Positions 25,078 through 33,286 of a stretch of DNA of 64,000 nt are shown piece after piece. The position numbers were made by a program, and so were the translations under genes. The number at the start of each line of letters is the position of its first letter. The first letter of the stretch is position 1. Source of the DNA: Streptomyces sp. f51 (GTDB lineage: Bacteria > Actinomycetota > Actinomycetes > Streptomycetales > Streptomycetaceae); contig NZ_CP149798.1 of the NCBI RefSeq assembly GCF_037940415.1, positions 6,233,001 through 6,297,000 on the forward strand, given 5' to 3'. Below the pieces are notes generated by a model that did not search any database, had not been told where the DNA came from, and worked only from the letters and a program-made list of their open reading frames with translations.

Positions 25078-27468
25078 GTGGGCGGGATCACTCTGGTGCA
25101 GGACGAACCGGCCCTCGCACCCCTGCCGGACACCGCCCCGGCGGCCACCGACCCCCTCCGTCCGACCCCGCGGCAGGTGCGCCTGATCTTCTGCGGGCTG
25201 ATCCCGGCCCTGCTCCTCGCCGCCCTCGAGCAGATGATCGTGGCGACCGCGCTTCCGAAGATCGTCGGAGAGCTGCACGGCCTCGACAGGATGTCCTGGG
25301 CGATCACCGCCTATCTGCTCACCTCCACCGTCGGACTGCCCGTCTACGGCAAGCTCGGCGACCTCTACGGCCGCAAGGGCGTCTTCCAGTTCGCGATCGC
25401 CGTCTTCGTCGTCGGCTCCGCGCTCGCCGGACGCGCGCGGACCATGGACCAGCTGATCGCCTTCCGCGCGGTCCAGGGACTCGGCGCGGGCGGCCTCATG
25501 ATCGGCGTGCAGGCGATCATCGCGGACATCGTGCCGCCGCGCAGGCGCGGCCGGTTCATGGGGCTCATCGGCGCCGCCTTCGGCCTCGCCTCGGTCGCGG
25601 GCCCCCTGCTGGGCGGCTACTTCACCGACCACCTGTCCTGGCGCTGGTGCTTCTACGTCAACGTGCCCTTCGGCCTGCTCACCCTGGCCGTCGTCACCGT
25701 CGTGCTGAAGCTGCCCAAGCCCGCGGTCCGCGGACGGGTCGACGTCCTCGGGGTACTGCTCCTGGCCGCCGCGTCGACCTGCCTGGTCCTGCTGACCAGT
25801 TGGGGCGGCACCGAGTACGCCTGGAACTCGCGGGTCGTCCTCGCCCTGGCGGCCGGAGCACTCGCCGCCACCGCGCTCTTCCTCGTCGTCGAGCGCTTCG
25901 CGGTCGAACCCCTCATCCCGCTGCGGCTGTTCAGGGACCCCGTCTTCGACGTCACCGCGCTCGTCGGCCTGGTCGTGGGAGCCGCGCTCTTCGGCGCCGC
26001 CGGCTACCTCCCGACCTTCCTCCAGATGGCCGACGGAGCCGGGGCCACGGAGTCGGGGCTCCTGATGCTCCCCATGATGGGCGGCATCGTCGTCGCCTCC
26101 ATCGTCTCCGGGCAGCTCATCAGCCGTACCGGCCGCTACAAGGTCTTCCCGGTCCTCGGCTGCGCCCTCTCGGCCGCCGGCATGTGGCTCCTCTCCGGCC
26201 TCGACGCCGACACACCGAGGCTCCAGTACAGCGTCTGGATGGCCGTCCTCGGTGTCGGCATCGGCATGGTCATGCCGGTGCTGGTGGTCGCCGTGCAGAA
26301 CTCCGTCCGGCCCGCCGACCTCGGCACCGCGACCAGCGCCAACAACTACTTCCGCCAGATCGGCGGCAGCGTCGGCGCCGCCGTCTTCGGCACGCTCTTC
26401 GCCCACCGGCTGGCCGACGCGCTCGCCGAACGCCTCCCCGCGCGCGCGGGCGGCGCGGCCCCGGACCCCGAGTCCATCACCCCGCACAGCGTCCACGCCA
26501 TGCCCGCGGCCCTGCGCGACCGGTACATCGGCGCCTACGCCGACGCCATGCCGCGGATCTTCCTCTACCTCGTGCCGGTCCTCGTCCTCGGCCTGCTCAT
26601 CGCCTGCTTCCTCAAGGAGAAACCGCCGGTGTCCCACGACGCATCCACCTCCGACCCGGACGCCGCACGGACGAACGAGCGCGTTCCGCAGGCCCGTTCG
26701 GGACACTCCGCCGGGATTCCCGTCTGCGGCACGGTGCAGCACCCGGACGGCACCGCCGTCGCGCGCGCCGCGCTCACCCTCATCGACATCGGGGGACAGC
26801 AGATCGGACGGGGCGCCAGCGCGGCGGACGGCCGGTACGCCCTGTCCACGCCCGGGTCGGGCTCGTACGTACTGATCGCCGCGGCCGGGGGTCACCAGCC
26901 GCAGGCCGTCTCGGTCACGGTCGGCGAGCGGCCCGTGGAACTCGACGTCGTGCTGGGCGGCGCGGGGCTGCTCACCGGCAGCGTGCTCACCGCGGACGGC
27001 ACCCCCGTGCGCGAGGCCACCGTCACCCTCACCAACGCGCACGGCGAGGTGGTGGCCACCACCCGCAGCGGACGCGAGGGCGGATACGTCATCACGGACC
27101 TGGTGGCCGGCGAGTACACCCTCGCCGCCGGCGCGCCCGCGTTCCGCCCGGCCGCGCTCCCGGTGATGGTCCAGGCGGCCCGCGAGACCCGCCAGGACGT
27201 CGAACTCGCCGGTGGCGCCGTGCTGCGCGGCACGGTCCGCGCGGGCGGCGGGCGGCCCGTTGAGGACGCCCGCGTGACGCTGCTGGACGCGGCCGGGAAC
27301 GTGGTCGACACCCTCACCACCGGCCCGGACGGGACCTTCCGGTTCATCGACCTGTCGTCCGGCGAGTACACCGTCATCGCGGCGGGTTATCCGCCCGTCG
27401 CCACCGTCCTCCAGGTCGCGGGCGGCGACCGCACCGAACGCGACCTGCAAGTGGGGCACGAGGACTGA
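25078..27468 (+). CDS. MFS drug exporter (DHA2/EmrB-QacA type) with three carboxypeptidase-regulatory-like repeats
   Basis: The first ~515 residues are a 14-helix drug:proton antiporter: LLLAALEQMIVATALPKIVG (motif D1), GKLGDLYGRKG (motif A), and the EmrB-type RQIGGSVGAAVFGTLFAHR region near residue 425. A linker of about 30 charged residues is followed by three tandem beta-sandwich repeats of about 80 residues (from 546, 626 and 711), each with a core such as GTVRAGGGRPVEDARVTLLD, DGTFRFIDLSSGEYT and xVTLTNAHGEVVATT. These resemble CarboxypepD_reg or Cna-B-type domains. GTG 25078 follows GAGGGGAG. Start upstream TTG (25045) is weaker. Total 796 aa against about 500 for plain exporters. No regulator is adjacent. 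The repeats are usually extracytoplasmic, but a 14-helix exporter would put its C-terminus inside, which is odd. Confidence 0.92.
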   Translation: MGGITLVQDEPALAPLPDTAPAATDPLRPTPRQVRLIFCGLIPALLLAALEQMIVATALPKIVGELHGLDRMSWAITAYLLTSTVGLPVYGKLGDLYGRKGVFQFAIAVFVVGSALAGRARTMDQLIAFRAVQGLGAGGLMIGVQAIIADIVPPRRRGRFMGLIGAAFGLASVAGPLLGGYFTDHLSWRWCFYVNVPFGLLTLAVVTVVLKLPKPAVRGRVDVLGVLLLAAASTCLVLLTSWGGTEYAWNSRVVLALAAGALAATALFLVVERFAVEPLIPLRLFRDPVFDVTALVGLVVGAALFGAAGYLPTFLQMADGAGATESGLLMLPMMGGIVVASIVSGQLISRTGRYKVFPVLGCALSAAGMWLLSGLDADTPRLQYSVWMAVLGVGIGMVMPVLVVAVQNSVRPADLGTATSANNYFRQIGGSVGAAVFGTLFAHRLADALAERLPARAGGAAPDPESITPHSVHAMPAALRDRYIGAYADAMPRIFLYLVPVLVLGLLIACFLKEKPPVSHDASTSDPDAARTNERVPQARSGHSAGIPVCGTVQHPDGTAVARAALTLIDIGGQQIGRGASAADGRYALSTPGSGSYVLIAAAGGHQPQAVSVTVGERPVELDVVLGGAGLLTGSVLTADGTPVREATVTLTNAHGEVVATTRSGREGGYVITDLVAGEYTLAAGAPAFRPAALPVMVQAARETRQDVELAGGAVLRGTVRAGGGRPVEDARVTLLDAAGNVVDTLTTGPDGTFRFIDLSSGEYTVIAAGYPPVATVLQVAGGDRTERDLQVGHED

Positions 27469-27721
27469 GGCGTTCAGGGGGCGGGGCGCGAGGAACGAGG
27501 CTGTCGGGGAGTGGGGCGCGAGCCGGTCCGGGGGCGGGGCGCAGGGACCGACGCGGTCCCGGAGCAGGGCGCGTGGACCGGGGTGACCGGGTGGCCCGCG
27601 CGCCGGAGGCGCCCCCGTCGCGTTCAATTCCCGTATTGCCGCACATCGTGACCGGCCGTCGCCGTACCGTGGTGGAGGCGGCACAGATCTTGCGGAGCCG
27701 TGGGGAGAGAGGGCCTGGGCC
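27469..27721 (+). other. 253-bp gap with degenerate GC-rich repeats
   Basis: Between 27475 and 27575 the phrase GGGGCGCGAG or close variants recurs at roughly 25-30 bp intervals (27482, 27512, 27534, 27565). No gene or hairpin of note. The remainder, up to the ribosome site near 27703, probably holds the promoter of the next gene. Confidence 0.35.
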
Positions 27722-30175
27722 ATGGACCGTGGCACCGAAACGGGCGCGGCGTCCGGCCCCGGAGCCGGCGACGGCGCGGCGGAGCACGCCACCGACGGCC
27801 GTATCCCGCTGGCCGTGGTCGTCGTCGACCGCGACGGGCTCGTCTCGCACTGGAGCAGCGGCGCACGGCGGCTGTTCGGCGTCGCCAAGGAAGAGGCGCT
27901 GGGCCGTCAGGCCGTGGACCTGCTGCCCGTCTCCGGCGCGCTCCCCGAGGCCGCGGACGTCGTCCCCTTCGGGAGCCGTGCCACGTACGACGGACTCGGG
28001 CCCGGCCTTGAGTCCTCCCTGGACGGACGGCTCTCCTATCCCGCCGCCGGCCGTGCCCGGCTCGGCGCGGCCGGTCCCCGGCGGATCGACGTCCTGTGGT
28101 GGGCCTACCCCCTGGTCGGCCCCGGCCCCGAGCGGCTGCTCGTGCTCGCCGCCGACGCGGCCGCCATGCGGCACGAGGACGACGACGTCTCCTTCGAGCG
28201 CATCGCGCCCGGCTTCGCGCTGCACACCGACTTCCCCGGCGCCGAGGAACTGGCCCGCAGGCTCCCCGACATCCTGCCCAGCATGAGCGTCGGCGAGAGC
28301 GCCCGCGTGGTCGCGCAGGTGCTGGAACTGGGCTATCCCGTGCTGGAGTTCAGCCAGAACGACCGGGTGCCCGTCACTCCCGACTGGGGTGTGCCCCGGC
28401 GCGCGGAACGCACGGCACGCCGCGAACGCGCGGCCCTGGCGGCGTCCGGCGCACCCGTGCCGCGGGACCTCCCGGACGACGAGCGCGAGGACCTCGAGTA
28501 CGTGGCGGTGCGGGAGCGCCTGGAGTTCCTGAACGAGGTCAGCGGGCGCATCGGGACCTCCCTCGACCTGTCGCGGACCATCCAGGAGGTCAGCCGGGCC
28601 GTCGTGCCCCGCTTCACGGACGTGGCGGGCACCTATCTGCGCGAGCAGGTCGTCGCCGGTGAGGGCTTCCCCGACGGCGTGCCCGACACGACCACGATGT
28701 GGCACCGGGTCGCCGTGGAGCACACGGACGAGCCGGGCCGCTGGGACGACGTCGTGCCGGTCGGCGAGGCCATGCCCTTCCCCGCGCACACCCCGTTCTT
28801 CCAGTGCATGACCACCGGTGAGCCCGTCCTCGTGCCGCGCATCAGCGAGCAGATGGGCCATGTGATCGCCGCGCAGTTCGAGAAGCGCGACATCAGGCCG
28901 CTCATCACGAACCGCTCCATGCTGGTCGTGCCCCTCAAGGCCCGGAACGTGGTGCTCGGGTTCATGATCCTGCTGCGTCACCCCGAGCGCGTCGAGTTCA
29001 ACGACATGGACCGGGTCACCGGCGCCGAACTGGCGGCCCGCGCGGGCCTGGTGCTCGACAACGCGCGCATGTACACCTTCCAGGAGAGCGTCGCCGAGAC
29101 CCTCCAGGACAGCATGCTGCCGACCATCGCGCCCCGTATGGCCGGCTGTGACATCGCGACCCGCTATCTGCCCGGAACGCTCCTCGGACGCGTCGGCGGC
29201 GACTGGTTCGACTCGGTGAAACTGCCCGGCTCGCGCACCGCCCTGGTCGTCGGGGACGTCATGGGCCACGGTCTCAACTCTGCCGCGATGATGGGCCAGT
29301 TGCGTACCGCCGTCCAGACCATGGCCGCCCTCGACCTGCCGCCCGCCCAGCTCCTGCGCAATCTCGACGACCTCGCCCAGCGCCTCGGCGACGGCTATCT
29401 CGCGACCTGCCTGTACGCGGTCTACGACCCGATCGCCGGACTGCTGCACCTGGCCAACGCGGGCCACATCCCGCCGGTCCTGGTCCGCGCCGCGGACGGG
29501 CGCAGCGAACTGCTCGACCTGCCCACCGGAGCGCCCATCGGCGTCGGCGGAGTGCCCTTCGAGGCGGTCCGCGTACGGGTGGAGCCGGGCGACCGGCTGG
29601 TGATGTGCACCGACGGACTGGTCGAGGTGCGCGGCGAGGACATCGGTGTCGGCCTCGCCACCCTGTGCGAGTCGGCCGCCCACCCGGCCGCCTCGATGGA
29701 CCAGGCCTGCGACACCATCATCCGCGCGCTCAACACGCGCGGCGGCCGCAAGGACGACGTGGCCCTGCTGATGGCCCGCCTCAACGGGATCGGGCCCGAG
29801 GCCGTCGCCGAATGGCGACTGGCGCCGGAACCGGCCGAGGCGGGCAGGGCGCGGGCCGTGGTCCGTGAACAGCTGCACGCGTGGGGTCTGGCGGGACTCG
29901 CGGACAACGCCGAGCTGCTGGTCGGCGAGCTCGTCACCAATGTCGTACGGCACGCGCACAGCCGTGGGATCGGGCTGCGGCTCGTGCGCGGCGACACCCT
30001 GCTGTGCGAGGTGGACGACGACGACCACACCCTTCCGATCCTGCTCAGCGCGGGTCCCGGCGACGAGTTCGGACGCGGCCTGCGGATCGTCAGCGTGCTG
30101 TCCCGCGAATGGGGCGCGAGTCGCACGGGCGCCGGCAAGACCGTGTGGTTCGAACTGACGCTCCCGCGCGGCTGA
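27722..30175 (+). CDS. PAS-GAF-SpoIIE phosphatase-HATPase regulator
   Basis: The 817-aa protein is of the kind that controls anti-anti-sigma factors in Streptomyces. In order: PAS (about 28-140, PLAVVVVDRDGLVSHWSSGA), a linker, GAF (about 265-440, ending LVVPLKARNVVLGFMILLRH), PP2C/SpoIIE phosphatase (about 450-680) with metal motifs GGDWFDSV near 494 and GDVMGHG near 513, and a C-terminal HATPase_c (about 690-815) with GELVTNVVRHA near 734 and DEFGRGLRIV. The last domain resembles RsbW/SpoIIAB anti-sigma kinases, so one polypeptide has both phosphatase and kinase-like parts. ATG 27722 is near GGAGAGAGGG. No antagonist gene is adjacent; the SigB-like gene at 47990 is 18 kb away. Confidence 0.93.
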   Translation: MDRGTETGAASGPGAGDGAAEHATDGRIPLAVVVVDRDGLVSHWSSGARRLFGVAKEEALGRQAVDLLPVSGALPEAADVVPFGSRATYDGLGPGLESSLDGRLSYPAAGRARLGAAGPRRIDVLWWAYPLVGPGPERLLVLAADAAAMRHEDDDVSFERIAPGFALHTDFPGAEELARRLPDILPSMSVGESARVVAQVLELGYPVLEFSQNDRVPVTPDWGVPRRAERTARRERAALAASGAPVPRDLPDDEREDLEYVAVRERLEFLNEVSGRIGTSLDLSRTIQEVSRAVVPRFTDVAGTYLREQVVAGEGFPDGVPDTTTMWHRVAVEHTDEPGRWDDVVPVGEAMPFPAHTPFFQCMTTGEPVLVPRISEQMGHVIAAQFEKRDIRPLITNRSMLVVPLKARNVVLGFMILLRHPERVEFNDMDRVTGAELAARAGLVLDNARMYTFQESVAETLQDSMLPTIAPRMAGCDIATRYLPGTLLGRVGGDWFDSVKLPGSRTALVVGDVMGHGLNSAAMMGQLRTAVQTMAALDLPPAQLLRNLDDLAQRLGDGYLATCLYAVYDPIAGLLHLANAGHIPPVLVRAADGRSELLDLPTGAPIGVGGVPFEAVRVRVEPGDRLVMCTDGLVEVRGEDIGVGLATLCESAAHPAASMDQACDTIIRALNTRGGRKDDVALLMARLNGIGPEAVAEWRLAPEPAEAGRARAVVREQLHAWGLAGLADNAELLVGELVTNVVRHAHSRGIGLRLVRGDTLLCEVDDDDHTLPILLSAGPGDEFGRGLRIVSVLSREWGASRTGAGKTVWFELTLPRG

Positions 30176-30300
30176 TCCGTTCCTCCGCCGCCCGCACGGC
30201 GGAGCGACTCCGGCGCACGAAGGGGTACGGGGTTCGAATGAGCCGTGAAGGTATGCGCCGCCTGCTTGTCGCCGCACTCCGGGCGCGGTAGACCGATCAG

Positions 30301-30321
30301 GCCCGCCGGGACCCGGCGGGC
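30301..30321 (+). terminator. Short GC hairpin after the SpoIIE-type gene
   Basis: GCCCGCCG and CGGCGGGC flank GGACC, 126 bp after the stop and 26 bp before the methyltransferase start. No U tract. It may reduce read-through. Confidence 0.4.
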
Positions 30322-30346
30322 GCGATCACGACCCCGGGGAGCGGGC

Positions 30347-31072
30347 ATGAGCGTGAACAGTCGGTACAGAGGAGCCTGGGAGGGCTTCTGGCGTGAGGCC
30401 CCCGACGGACCGGGCGAGGTCCTCTGGGACGCCGAGCCCGCCCTCACGGCCGCGGTCCACCTCGCCCACTTCGAGCCGCACCTGACCGCCCCCGACCTGC
30501 CGCTGGTGGACATCGGCTGCGGCAACGGCACCCAGACCCGGTTCCTGGCCGACCGGTTCCCGCGGGTCATCGGCACCGACCTGGTGTCCGCCGCGCTCGA
30601 TCACGCCCGCGCCGCCGACGCGGCCGGGCAGGCGAGGTACCGGCTGCTCGACGCGGCGGACAAGACCGAGACCGAGGCGCTGCACGCGGAGCTCGGCGAC
30701 GCCAACATCTACATGCGGGGCGTGCTCCACCAGTCCGATCCGGACGACCGGCAGCCGCTCGCGGACGGACTGGCCACCCTGGCGGGCGACCGGGGCCGCG
30801 TCTTCCTCGTCGAACTCGCCGAGGCCGCAGGTCCCGTCCTGCGCGCGATGGCCCAGGGCCCGGACGGCCCTCCGGCCAAGCTGGCCCCGGTGTTCCGGCA
30901 CGGCATCGCCCCGGGCGCGGTCGAGGACGCGGCGGTCCCCGAGCATCTGCGCCAGGCCGGCCTCACGGTTCTCGCCAGCGGCGAACTCCCGCTCTTCACG
31001 ACCGAGCACACGCCCGACGGCACCCTGATCGAACTTCCCTCGCGGTGGCTGGTGGCCGGCCGCCCCGGGTGA
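30347..31072 (+). CDS. Class I SAM-dependent methyltransferase
   Basis: The 241-aa protein carries motif I as LPLVDIGCGNGTQTRFLADR with following acidic residue in RVIGTDLVSAALDHAR. The region NIYMRGVLHQSDPDDRQPLA substitutes for motif IV. Acceptor unknown; small-molecule Methyltransf_25-like. ATG 30347 follows GGGGAG at 6 bases. It is 171 bp after the regulator gene and 74 bp before the M55 peptidase gene; a separate promoter for the latter is possible. Confidence 0.88.
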   Translation: MSVNSRYRGAWEGFWREAPDGPGEVLWDAEPALTAAVHLAHFEPHLTAPDLPLVDIGCGNGTQTRFLADRFPRVIGTDLVSAALDHARAADAAGQARYRLLDAADKTETEALHAELGDANIYMRGVLHQSDPDDRQPLADGLATLAGDRGRVFLVELAEAAGPVLRAMAQGPDGPPAKLAPVFRHGIAPGAVEDAAVPEHLRQAGLTVLASGELPLFTTEHTPDGTLIELPSRWLVAGRPG

Positions 31073-31146
31073 CACCGCCGGTCCGGCCCGGCGGGAGTTG
31101 TCCACAGGCTCTGCCGGGTCCGGGCCGAAGCGCGTACGGTTTCGGC

Positions 31147-31980
31147 ATGAAGATCCTCATCAGCGCCGACATGGAAGGCGCCACGGGTGTGACCTGGCCG
31201 GCCGACGTGTTGCCGGGGACTCCCCAGTGGGAGCGGTGCCGCGCGCTGTTCACCTCGGACGTGAACGCGGCGGTGCTCGGCTTCTTCGACGGCGGCGCCG
31301 ACGAGGTGCTGATCAACGAAGCCCACTGGACCATGCGGAACCTCCTCCTCGAACGGCTCGACGAGAGAGCCGAGATGCTCACCGGGCGGCACAAGGCGCT
31401 GTCCATGGTCGAGGGCGTGCAGCACGGGGACGTGGACGGCATCGCGTTCGTCGGCTACCACGCGGGAGCGGGCATGGAGGGCGTCCTCGCGCACACCTAT
31501 CTCGCGAACTCCATCACCGGCGTGTGGGTCAATGACGTGCGGGCCAGTGAAGGACTGCTCAACGCCCACGTGGTCGCCGAGTACGGCGTGCCGGTCGTGC
31601 TGGTCACCGGCGACGACGTGGCCTGCGAGGACGCGCTGGGATACGCGCCCGAGGCGCCGAAGGTCGCCGTGAAGGACCATGTCTCGCGGTACGCGGCCGT
31701 GTGCCGCACCCCGGCCAGGACCGCCGCGGACATCAGGGCCGCGGCCAAGGAGGCGGCCGCGCTGGCGGTGCGGCACGAACCGGTCGCCGGCGGACCGTTC
31801 ACCGTCGCCGTGGAGTTCGACGCCGAGCACCTGGCCATGGCCGCCACCGTCGTGCCGGGGGTCGCACGGATCGGCGAGCGGAAGATCGCGTACACCAGCG
31901 GCACGATGTACGAGGGTATTCGGACCTTCAAGGCGGTCACCACGATCGCCTCGGCCGCGGTGGAGGAGCAGTATGGCTGA
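31147..31980 (+). CDS. M55 D-aminopeptidase (DppA-like)
   Basis: Zinc peptidase that cuts N-terminal D-residues, as from D-Ala peptides. The 277-aa protein has SADMEG with Asp8 and Glu10, His60 (NEAHW), His105 (VGYHAGAG), and Glu135 (RASEGLLN); these line up with the zinc/active-site residues of B. subtilis DppA (8, 10, 60, 104, 133). In B. subtilis it sits in a dipeptide-transport operon used in starvation or sporulation. No strong ribosome site precedes ATG 31147, so the message may be leaderless. Its last 8 bp overlap the M20 gene. Length matches the family. Confidence 0.94.
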   Translation: MKILISADMEGATGVTWPADVLPGTPQWERCRALFTSDVNAAVLGFFDGGADEVLINEAHWTMRNLLLERLDERAEMLTGRHKALSMVEGVQHGDVDGIAFVGYHAGAGMEGVLAHTYLANSITGVWVNDVRASEGLLNAHVVAEYGVPVVLVTGDDVACEDALGYAPEAPKVAVKDHVSRYAAVCRTPARTAADIRAAAKEAAALAVRHEPVAGGPFTVAVEFDAEHLAMAATVVPGVARIGERKIAYTSGTMYEGIRTFKAVTTIASAAVEEQYG

Positions 31981-33277
31981 CGAACGGGCACTCGACGAGG
32001 TCGTCCGGTTCACCTCCGACCTCATCCGGATCGACACGACCAACCGGGGCGGCGGGGACTGCCAGGAGCGCCCGGCCGCCGAGTACGCCGCCGCCCTCCT
32101 GGCCGAAGCGGGCCTGGAACCCACCCTCCTGGAGCGCACCAGGGGCCGCACGAACGTCGTGGCCCGGCTGGAGGGCACCGACCCGTCCGCCGACGCGCTG
32201 CTGGTCCACGGTCATCTGGACGTGGTGCCCGCCCAGGCCGGGGACTGGAGCGTGCACCCCTTCTCCGGGGAGATCCGCGACGGTGTCGTCTGGGGACGCG
32301 GCGCGGTCGACATGAAGAACATGAACGCGATGATCCTCTCCGTGGTCCGGTCCTGGGCGCGCGAAGGGGTACGGCCCCGGCGTGACCTCGTCATCGCCTT
32401 CACCGCCGACGAGGAGGCGAGCGCCGAGGACGGCTCCGGCTTCCTGGCCGACGAGCACCCCGGACTCTTCGAGGGCTGCACCGAGGGCATCAGCGAGTCG
32501 GGGGCGTTCACCTTCCACGACGGCGGCGGACGGCAGCTGTATCCGATCGCGGCGGGGGAGCGCGGCACCGGCTGGCTCAAGCTCACCGCGCGGGGACGGG
32601 CGGGCCACGGCTCCAAGGTGAACCGGAGCAACGCGGTGACCCGGCTGGCCGCGGCGGTCACCCGCATCGGCGCCCACGAGTGGCCCCTGCGCATCACCCC
32701 GACCGTGCGGGCCGCCCTGACCGAACTCGCGTCCCTGTACGGCGTGGACGGCGACCTGGACGACGTCGACGCCCTGCTCGGCAAGCTGGGCCCGGCCGCC
32801 TCCCTCGTCGAGGCGACCGTCCGCAACAGCGCCAACCCGACGATGCTCAGCGCCGGTTACAAGATCAACGTGATTCCGGGGGAGGCCGTCGCCTACGTGG
32901 ACGGCCGGTATCTGCCGGGCGGCGAGGACGAGTTCCGCACGACGATGGACCGGCTCACCGGACCGGACGTGGAGTGGGAGTTCCACCACCACGAGGTGGC
33001 GCTCCAGGCGCCGCTGGACTCGCCGACGTACGCGCGGATGCGCGCGGCCGTCGAGGAGTTCGCGCCCGAGGGCCATGTCGTCCCGTACTGCATGTCGGGC
33101 GGCACGGACGCCAAGCAGTTCTCCCGTCTCGGCATCACCGGCTACGGCTTCGCGCCGCTCAAGCTCCCGGAGGGCTTCGACTACCAGGCGATGTTCCACG
33201 GAGTCGACGAGCGTGTCCCGGTCGAGGCGCTCCACTTCGGTGTCCGGGTCCTCGACCGCTTCCTGCGCACGGCCTAG
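31973..33277 (+). CDS. M20-family metallopeptidase (dipeptidase/deacylase type)
   Basis: The 434-aa zinc exopeptidase shows LLVHGHLDVVPAQAGDW with ligand His81 and catalytic-helper Asp83, DMKN at Asp113, and ADEEAS with the catalytic glutamate pair 147-148. The dimerisation-domain region ERGTGWLKLTARGRAGHGSK and the final ligand-containing MFHGVDERVPVEALHFGVRV follow. ATG 31973 follows TGGAGGAG and overlaps the M55 stop (ATGGCTGA). Substrate is unknown: ArgE, DapE, CPG2 and dipeptidases share the fold. Coupling to a D-aminopeptidase argues for successive peptide breakdown. Confidence 0.93.
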   Translation: MADERALDEVVRFTSDLIRIDTTNRGGGDCQERPAAEYAAALLAEAGLEPTLLERTRGRTNVVARLEGTDPSADALLVHGHLDVVPAQAGDWSVHPFSGEIRDGVVWGRGAVDMKNMNAMILSVVRSWAREGVRPRRDLVIAFTADEEASAEDGSGFLADEHPGLFEGCTEGISESGAFTFHDGGGRQLYPIAAGERGTGWLKLTARGRAGHGSKVNRSNAVTRLAAAVTRIGAHEWPLRITPTVRAALTELASLYGVDGDLDDVDALLGKLGPAASLVEATVRNSANPTMLSAGYKINVIPGEAVAYVDGRYLPGGEDEFRTTMDRLTGPDVEWEFHHHEVALQAPLDSPTYARMRAAVEEFAPEGHVVPYCMSGGTDAKQFSRLGITGYGFAPLKLPEGFDYQAMFHGVDERVPVEALHFGVRVLDRFLRTA

Positions 33278-33286
33278 GGGGACGAG

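Noticed and set aside
30238..30291. A 17-codon frame (MSREGMRRLLVAALRAR) between the SpoIIE-type and methyltransferase genes
   Set aside because: The nearest GAAGGGG is 12 bases away, there is no coupling to the next gene, and composition is arginine-rich as expected by chance in this GC content.
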